From the NCBI RefSeq assembly GCF_009833495.1, contig NZ_WUWG01000001.1, positions 124,001-188,000 of the forward strand: a DNA stretch of 64,000 bases, in the 5' to 3' direction. The notes beneath the pieces are model-generated. The model was not told the origin of the DNA. It saw only the letters and a list, made by a program, of their open reading frames with translations, and did no database searches. The translations under genes and the position numbers were made by a program. This DNA is from Oceanomicrobium pacificus. Its GTDB lineage: Bacteria > Pseudomonadota > Alphaproteobacteria > Rhodobacterales > Rhodobacteraceae. Within the stretch, counting starts at the first letter, position 1; every line of letters starts with the position of its first letter. This document shows, one piece after another, positions 59,883 through 64,000 of the stretch.

Positions 59883-60144
59883 CATCCCCTCCCGATCGTG
59901 CCCGACGCGGATTGTCCGGCGGTCCATCTTCCGTCGACACTCTCTTGCTGTCCAGACAGTCGGACAACGAATCGCGCTTTGGATCAAAACATGAACGAAA
60001 AGGGGGCAAAACTCCAGACAGATCAACGGATACGAAAGAAAAAATATACATTTTCAATATCTTATGGATGTTCTCAAATTAACCAACGGTTAACCATCCT
60101 GACGCCAGAGTGGCCGGATCAGGGGCAGCGCCGGGGGGCCAGCA
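59883..60144. promoter_or_regulatory. tag/EAL divergent control region with AT-rich patch
   Basis: 262 bases. It contains a TGTCC-N8-GGACA dyad (59949-59966) near tag, a strikingly AT-rich segment (about 60030-60090) in otherwise GC-rich DNA, and the CtrA-type box at 60079-60093. The AT-rich segment is probably the EAL-gene promoter. Confidence 0.5.
60079..60093. promoter_or_regulatory. CtrA box TTAA-CCAACGG-TTAA
   Basis: An exact match to the CtrA full-site consensus TTAA-N7-TTAA, with the preferred C following. The arms also form a dyad TTAACC-AAC-GGTTAA. It lies 51 bases before the EAL gene ATG, in the only AT-rich intergenic patch of the window. Confidence 0.65.
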
Positions 60145-60936
60145 ATGACGGAACACGGACAGGAGGCAGGTGGGGGCTTTGCCCGTGTGGATGGTGCCGG
60201 CCAGTGGGGGCCCGGCGCGTCGGAAGAGACCGGTCCTTTCGCTCTGGCCCTGCAACCGGTGCGGGCGGCAGGCGCCGCCCGCATCCTCTTTTGTGAGGCG
60301 CTTTTGCGCCAGCGCGGACCGGACGGGCATATGGCAGTTCCGCCCGCGCTCCTGTCCGGCAGCACGTCGCCGGCCGCCTGCGCCGTCTGGGACTGCGCGG
60401 TGCTGGAGCGCGCCTTCGCCCACCTTCGGGCCAATCCGCTCGCCCGCCTGTCCGTCAACGTGGAGCCGACGACTTTGGAACACGGGCTCTGGCGGCAGAC
60501 CTGTGCGCGGCTCGGGGACGGGCCCTGGTCCAGGCTGATCGTGGAACTGACCGAACGGCGCCTTCCGCTTGACCCGGCATCCCTCAAACCCGCGCTCGAC
60601 GCTTTGCACAGCCGCGGTGCGGCGCTGGCGATCGACGATTTCGGGGCCGGACGCACGGCGCTGCGCCACCTGATCGACTGGCCGGTCGATATGGTGAAGT
60701 TCGACTGCCGGCTCTGCACAGTGGCGGCCCGCGACGCTGCGCGCCGCGCCGTGCTCGGCGGTCTGGTTCGCATGGCGGGGCAACTGGACCTGCTGACGGT
60801 CGCCGAAGGGGTGGAAGATGCGGACTGTGCCGGATGCCTGACCGCGCTCGGGGTGGATGGCCTGCAAGGATTCCACATCGGCGCCCCGGCCCTGTCGGAC
60901 CCGGCGGCGCCCGCCGCCCTGCGCCGCACGGGCTAG
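60145..60936 (+). CDS. Stand-alone EAL-domain cyclic-di-GMP phosphodiesterase
   Basis: 263 residues, one EAL domain with no GGDEF, PAS or membrane segment. The residues needed for catalysis are all visible: E in FCEALLRQR, N in LSVNVEP, E in VELTERR, the DD pair in AIDDFGAG, K in DMVKFD, E in AEGVED and Q in LQGFHIG. It should therefore hydrolyse c-di-GMP in the cytosol. The first 30 residues are Gly-rich and probably disordered. A CtrA box upstream suggests cell-cycle or motility control. The 3' end overlaps convergent phaR by four bases. Confidence 0.87.
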   Translation: MTEHGQEAGGGFARVDGAGQWGPGASEETGPFALALQPVRAAGAARILFCEALLRQRGPDGHMAVPPALLSGSTSPAACAVWDCAVLERAFAHLRANPLARLSVNVEPTTLEHGLWRQTCARLGDGPWSRLIVELTERRLPLDPASLKPALDALHSRGAALAIDDFGAGRTALRHLIDWPVDMVKFDCRLCTVAARDAARRAVLGGLVRMAGQLDLLTVAEGVEDADCAGCLTALGVDGLQGFHIGAPALSDPAAPAALRRTG

Positions 60937-61547
60937 GATTTTTTGACGAGGGTGGAGAGCTGTTTCTGCATCTCGGCCAGTTGCGCCTTCAGATCGTCAA
61001 GCTCCACGTCCGGCGACGCGTCCTTTTTCTCCGCCGGTTTTTCCGCTTCGGCCTCACCGGGGCGGGTCTGGCCCATGGTACCGGCAGCAAAGGGCGCGAA
61101 CATGCGCATCGTGTTCTCGAACCACTCCATGTTGGAGCGCGCGAGCGCCTCGAAATTGGCCATGGCAGGGTTCGCCTCGAACGCCGCGCTGACCTGCTTG
61201 CGCAGATCCTCCTGATTGGAGGCGAACGTGTCCATCGACGCTTCGAGATAGCCGGGCACGAACCCCTGCAGCGTGTCGCCATAGAGCCCGATCAACTGCC
61301 GAAGAAATTTCGTCGGCAGCATGTTGTGGCCCTTGGCTTCCTCCTCGAAGATGATCTGGGTCAGGACCGAGCGGGTGATATCCTCCCCGCTTTTGGCATC
61401 CCTCACGACGAAATCCACACCTTCGCGCACCATCTCGGCCAGATGTTCGAGCGTCACGTAGCTGGATTTTTCCGTGTGATACAAGCGCCGGTTGGCGTAT
61501 TTCTTGATGACAATCGGTTCGCCCGATTTTGCTTCTTTTGCGGCCAA
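60933..61547 (-). CDS. phaR: Polyhydroxyalkanoate synthesis repressor PhaR
   Basis: 204 residues from a TTG at 61547, chosen because AGGGAGG lies about five bases upstream; an ATG at 61568 has no ribosome binding site. The N-terminal PHB/PHA accumulation regulator domain reads IVIKKYANRRLYHTEKSSYVTLE, and VRDAKSGEDITRSVLTQIIFEEE leads into the second domain. A C-terminal coiled coil (DDLKAQLAEMQKQLSTLV) follows. PhaR binds both PHB granules and DNA, releasing its targets when PHB is present. Likely sites are upstream of its own gene and of phaA. Confidence 0.92.
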   Translation of the reverse strand: MAAKEAKSGEPIVIKKYANRRLYHTEKSSYVTLEHLAEMVREGVDFVVRDAKSGEDITRSVLTQIIFEEEAKGHNMLPTKFLRQLIGLYGDTLQGFVPGYLEASMDTFASNQEDLRKQVSAAFEANPAMANFEALARSNMEWFENTMRMFAPFAAGTMGQTRPGEAEAEKPAEKKDASPDVELDDLKAQLAEMQKQLSTLVKKS

Positions 61548-61592
61548 AGTCGCCTCCCTACTGGACATGCCAGCTATTCAAGCAGTGGCAAC

Positions 61593-61620
61593 ACCTTAGC
61601 CCCGTTTTTCTGCGTCGCAA
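61593..61620 (-). promoter_or_regulatory. phaR promoter
   Basis: On the minus strand, TTGCGA (61620-61615) and TAAGGT (61598-61593) are separated by 16 bases. The -35 element lies inside the CTGCGTCGCAA dyad. Confidence 0.4.
61610..61620. promoter_or_regulatory. PhaR-type operator CTGC-GTC-GCAA at phaR
   Basis: It matches the published PhaR consensus CTGC-N3/4-GCAG with one difference. On the minus strand it reads TTGCGACGCAG, nearly identical to TTGCGCCGCAA upstream of phaA. It overlaps the predicted phaR -35 element, consistent with autoregulation. Confidence 0.55.
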
Positions 61621-61626
61621 CGAATT

Positions 61627-61642
61627 TTTCGCATACGCGAAA
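61627..61642. promoter_or_regulatory. Dyad TTTCGC-ATAC-GCGAAA between phaR and PhaC-like operon
   Basis: Perfect six-base arms. It lies ten bases before the ATG of the 78-residue ORF and shares TTTTCGCAT..GCGA with the dyad at the mcd start point. Confidence 0.45.
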
Positions 61643-61652
61643 GTGATCCGGC

Positions 61653-61889
61653 ATGATAAATCGGTGCCTGATGACACGCAAAAGAGCCAATCAGTTGCGC
61701 GGGATAGACACCGGGCCGGACCCTGCCGCGAGTGCCCGACCCGCGGCGGCCGACGGTCAGGATGCGGAAGAGCACCTGTCGGGCCGCGCGGCCGCGGAGG
61801 CCTATCTCGATCTGTGGGAAACCTCGCTGGAGCGGGGGATGCGCGACGGCCTGCCCCTGCCCGCAACGGCCCGGCGCGACCGGGGCTGA
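61653..61889 (+). CDS. Small protein preceding the PhaC-like gene
   Basis: 78 residues from the ATG at 61653; an ATG at 61671 is also possible. It has a basic N-terminus, a middle rich in Ala/Asp, and an amphipathic segment AEAYLDLWETSLERGMRDG with clear helical character. It has no membrane or signal segment. It ends ten bases before the PhaC-like GTG, whose GAGGA ribosome binding site overlaps this stop region, so the two are translationally linked. I recognise no family. The Trp-containing helix is reminiscent of PHA-synthase partner subunits, but that is speculation. Confidence 0.5.
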   Translation: MINRCLMTRKRANQLRGIDTGPDPAASARPAAADGQDAEEHLSGRAAAEAYLDLWETSLERGMRDGLPLPATARRDRG

Positions 61890-61899
61890 GGACCCGTCC

Positions 61900-63129
61900 G
61901 TGCCGTCGCCTGCCCCGCACCGTATAGGCCAGCCGAGCCCGCTTCTGGCGCATCTGGGCCTGCCAGCGCTCAGTTGCCAGACGGCGCTTGCCACCTTCGC
62001 GCGGGCCGACGATCCGGCCTTTCCGTGGCACCCGTCGGTGCGCGCGGAGGGCGCGGCGCTGGCCGGGCGGTTCACCGGCCTCGATCTGGCTCAGATGTCC
62101 GCCGAACGCCTGCGCGCGCTGTCGGACGGGATCGCCGCGTGGCAGGCGCATCCCTACCGCCGCACCCTGCCCGACTTCCCGTCTGTCTGGTCTTCCGGTT
62201 CCACCCATCTGCGCGACGCGGCGCCGGGGGCGGCCGGGCAACCCGTGCTGCTCGTCCCCTCGCTCATCAACCGTGCAACCATTCTCGACCTGATGGAGGA
62301 TTGCTCGCTCCTGCGCTGGCTGGCGACGGAGGGGCTGCACCCGTACCTGATCGACTGGGGCACGCCCGGCCCGGCCGAGCGCGATTTCGGTCTTGCCGAC
62401 TATGGTGCCCGCCGCCTGATGCCCGCGCTGGCCGTCGCGGGTGCGCTGGCGGGCCGCAAGCCCGCCCTTCTGGGCTATTGCATGGGCGGCACGCTGGCAC
62501 TGGGTCTAGCCGCTCGGGACCCGGACGCGGTTGCGGGGGTCGCGACCCTCGGCGCGCCCTGGGATTTCGCGCTCGCCGATGGCCACCTGAAAACGCTGCG
62601 CACCGCCATGTGCGCCGCGGGCCCGGACGCTGTGGCGCGCACGCTCGATGCGCTCGGCACCACATTCGGCGCGATCCCCGTCGACCTGTTCCAGTCGATC
62701 TTCGCCGCCCTCAACCCGTTTCAGGCCAATGCGAAATTCCGCCATTTCGCGACGCTCGACCCGACCTCGCCCGAGGCCGTGCGCTTCGTCGCGCTCGAGG
62801 ACTGGCTGGCCGACGGCCGACCGATGGCCGCGCCGGCCGCCCGCGACCTGATCGTCGACTGGCACCTTCGAAATGACCTGCCTGCGGGGCGCTGGTCCTT
62901 CCTTGGCGGGCCGGTCGATCCGTCGCGCCTGACTGCGCCCGCGCTGCTCGTGTCCGGCCGGCGCGACCATATCGCCGCGCCGGCGATGGGCGCCGCGCTC
63001 GCCGCGCGCCTGCCTGACGCGGACCACTTGATCGCCGACACCGGGCATGTAGGAATGATCGTGGGGCGCAACGCGCAAACACAGGTCTGGGAACCGGTTC
63101 GGGACTTCCTGCTTGGCCTCGGGGGCTGA
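61900..63129 (+). CDS. Short PhaC-like polyhydroxyalkanoate synthase / alpha-beta hydrolase
   Basis: 409 residues from a GTG at 61900, with GAGGA nine bases upstream. Alpha/beta-hydrolase core with the synthase-type lipase box GYCMGGT (nucleophile Cys194, not Ser), the Asp in VSGRRDHIAAP and the His in TGHVGMIVG. LLVPSLINRATILDL and PYLIDWGTPG are PhaC landmarks. Class I synthases are about 600 residues; this is short, closer to class III PhaC (about 360). It probably polymerises or transfers 3-hydroxyacyl groups from CoA. Its location between phaR and phaA supports a PHB role. A depolymerase-like role remains possible. Confidence 0.8.
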   Translation: MPSPAPHRIGQPSPLLAHLGLPALSCQTALATFARADDPAFPWHPSVRAEGAALAGRFTGLDLAQMSAERLRALSDGIAAWQAHPYRRTLPDFPSVWSSGSTHLRDAAPGAAGQPVLLVPSLINRATILDLMEDCSLLRWLATEGLHPYLIDWGTPGPAERDFGLADYGARRLMPALAVAGALAGRKPALLGYCMGGTLALGLAARDPDAVAGVATLGAPWDFALADGHLKTLRTAMCAAGPDAVARTLDALGTTFGAIPVDLFQSIFAALNPFQANAKFRHFATLDPTSPEAVRFVALEDWLADGRPMAAPAARDLIVDWHLRNDLPAGRWSFLGGPVDPSRLTAPALLVSGRRDHIAAPAMGAALAARLPDADHLIADTGHVGMIVGRNAQTQVWEPVRDFLLGLGG

Positions 63130-63154
63130 GGCGCGGGACTGCGACGACCTGTCA

Positions 63155-63182
63155 CTGACGGGACGTACCAACTCTGTTATGT
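63155..63182 (+). promoter_or_regulatory. phaA promoter
   Basis: CTGACG (63155-63160) and TTATGT (63177-63182), separated by 16 bases. The -10 element is overlapped by the TGTTGCG-C-CGCAACA palindrome. Confidence 0.45.
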
Positions 63183-63194
63183 TGCGCCGCAACA
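63180..63194. promoter_or_regulatory. PhaR-type operator TGTTGCG-C-CGCAACA at phaA
   Basis: A perfect 15-base palindrome containing TTGC-N3-GCAA, the same half-sites as the phaR operator. It overlaps the phaA -10 element, as expected for a repressor. Confidence 0.6.
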
Positions 63195-63234
63195 AAGCCG
63201 GCCCGGACGGACCGGAAGAACAACAGGAGACGCC

Positions 63235-64000
63235 ATGACCAACATCGTAATCGCAGGCGCGGCCCGCACGCCCGTCGGAAGCTTTCTGGGGTCGTTTGCG
63301 AACACGCCGGCCCATGACCTTGGCGCGGCGGTCATCACCGCGGCGCTCGAACGCGCAGGCGTCGCTCCGGCGGACGTGTCGGAAACGATCCTCGGGCAGG
63401 TTCTGACCGCCGGACAGGGGCAGAACCCCGCCCGCCAGGCGCATGTGAATGCCGGACTGCCGATCGAATCCGCCGCCTGGGGCATCAACCAGGTCTGCGG
63501 ATCGGGTCTGCGCGCGGTGGCGCTCGGCGCCCAGCATATCCAGCTCGGGGACGCGGATATCGTGGTGGCCGGCGGTCAGGAAAACATGAGCATGAGCCCC
63601 CATGTCTCCAACCTGCGGTCGGGGCAGAAGATGGGCGACATGTCCTTCACCGACTCGATGATCAAGGACGGGCTCTGGGACGCGTTCAACGGCTATCACA
63701 TGGGCACCACGGCCGAGAATGTCGCCGAGAAATGGCAGATCTCCCGCGATACGCAGGACGAATTCGCCGTGGCATCCCAGAACAAGGCCGAGGCCGCGCA
63801 GAAAGCCGGCAAGTTCAAGGACGAGATCGCGCCGTTCACCGTCAAGACGCGCAAGGGCGACATCGTCGTGGACAGCGACGAGTATATCCGCCACGGCGCC
63901 AGCATCGACGCGATGCAGAAGCTGCGCCCCGCCTTTTCCCGCGACGGGTCGGTGACGGCCGGCAACGCGTCGGGCCTGAATGACGGGGCGGCTGTGGCCG
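63235..64000 (+). CDS. phaA: Acetyl-CoA acetyltransferase, N-terminal part (cut by right window edge)
   Basis: The frame is open from the ATG at 63235 to the window end (255 codons seen), with CAGGAGA upstream. The thiolase N-terminal domain reads [20 protein letters not shown] at its start. The acyl-accepting Cys88 is in [16 protein letters not shown], and [11 protein letters not shown] and the region toward [12 protein letters not shown] follow. It condenses two acetyl-CoA to acetoacetyl-CoA for PHB synthesis and the ethylmalonyl-CoA pathway. phaB, the acetoacetyl-CoA reductase gene, is expected just beyond the window. Confidence 0.93.
   Translation, partial: MTNIVIAGAARTPVGSFLGSFANTPAHDLGAAVITAALERAGVAPADVSETILGQVLTAGQGQNPARQAHVNAGLPIESAAWGINQVCGSGLRAVALGAQHIQLGDADIVVAGGQENMSMSPHVSNLRSGQKMGDMSFTDSMIKDGLWDAFNGYHMGTTAENVAEKWQISRDTQDEFAVASQNKAEAAQKAGKFKDEIAPFTVKTRKGDIVVDSDEYIRHGASIDAMQKLRPAFSRDGSVTAGNASGLNDGAAVA

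Noticed and set aside
59949-59966. TGTCC-N8-GGACA dyad as an SOS (LexA) box for tag
   Set aside because: It does not match the alphaproteobacterial LexA consensus GTTC-N7-GTTC; five-base arms at this spacing are common by chance.
1-64000. Mobile elements, prophage, secretion or defence islands, tRNA genes
   Set aside because: No transposase, integrase, phage structural, toxin-antitoxin or restriction gene is visible, gaps are short, and no cloverleaf-like sequence was seen in the intergenic regions.

Overview
The window is a stretch of ordinary, gene-dense, high-GC chromosome from an alphaproteobacterium, most probably a member of the Rhodobacterales (Rhodobacteraceae/Roseobacteraceae). Several blocks fit that group: divergent pckA and chvI-chvG-hprK-rapZ-EIIA-HPr; rpoZ-rsh-(DUF2062)-pdxJ-acpS-lepB-rnc-era-(DUF1491)-recO; def-def2-fmt; argH-lptM-like-lysA with a TIGR02302/DUF4175 gene; and the ethylmalonyl-CoA pathway genes mcd and mcl1 together with phaR and phaA. 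I see no tRNA or rRNA gene, insertion sequence, prophage, integron or CRISPR array. Base composition looks uniform, apart from a short AT-rich promoter region near 60.03-60.10 kb.

Layout. 0-12.3 kb holds cell-envelope genes: the 3' end of a sensor kinase, a phospholipase D-like protein, an SH3/LprI protein, an ABC ATPase-permease-HlyD export operon, a very large met-zincin metalloprotease and two small secreted or lipoprotein genes. 12.4-15.4 kb: 3-hydroxybutyryl-CoA dehydrogenase, then yceI-cytochrome b561-yceI. 15.4-21.8 kb: the regulatory PTS, ChvG/ChvI and PckA, the main carbon and envelope control node of this window. 21.9-27.1 kb: gamma-glutamyltransferase, a TauE/SafE exporter, methylsuccinyl-CoA dehydrogenase and a lipoprotein. 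26.5-36.4 kb: a long minus-strand run of translation, ppGpp, RNA-processing, coenzyme and repair genes. 36.5-39.7 kb: NYN protein, uracil-DNA glycosylase, ispH, DUF3429, rnhA. 39.7-42.0 kb: fmt, a catalytically degenerate deformylase and a true deformylase. 42.1-44.3 kb: a PatB-type C-S lyase and mcl1. 44.3-48.0 kb: transporter, ornithine cyclodeaminase and arginase, with a divergent Lrp/AsnC regulator. 48.1-52.7 kb: accA, an acyltransferase, ftsEX and a zinc-ribbon protein. 52.8-59.3 kb: TIGR02302, lysA, DUF2834, lptM-like, argH and divergent tlpA. 59.3-64.0 kb: tag, an EAL phosphodiesterase, phaR, a small ORF, a short PhaC-like enzyme and the 5' part of phaA.

How the parts fit together. A recurring theme is acetyl-CoA handling: phaA (acetoacetyl-CoA), the PhaC-like protein and PhaR (polyhydroxybutyrate), hydroxybutyryl-CoA dehydrogenase, mcd and mcl1 (ethylmalonyl-CoA assimilation of acetyl-CoA to C4 acids), accA (fatty acids) and pckA (gluconeogenesis). 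Dyad sequences I found by eye suggest these scattered genes share operators. A TGC-N3-GCA dyad lies upstream of phaR, phaA and the hydroxybutyryl-CoA dehydrogenase gene. A second dyad (TTTTCGCAT..GCGA) lies upstream of both mcd and the phaR/PhaC-like pair. A canonical CtrA box (TTAA-N7-TTAA) precedes the EAL gene.

I do not see a wholly new system. The best leads are these operator families, the deformylase paralogue that has lost its metal-binding Cys and catalytic Glu, the Tag paralogue without zinc ligands, the short PhaC-like enzyme with a coupled 78-residue partner ORF, and a hairpin that buries the ribosome binding site of a yceI gene.
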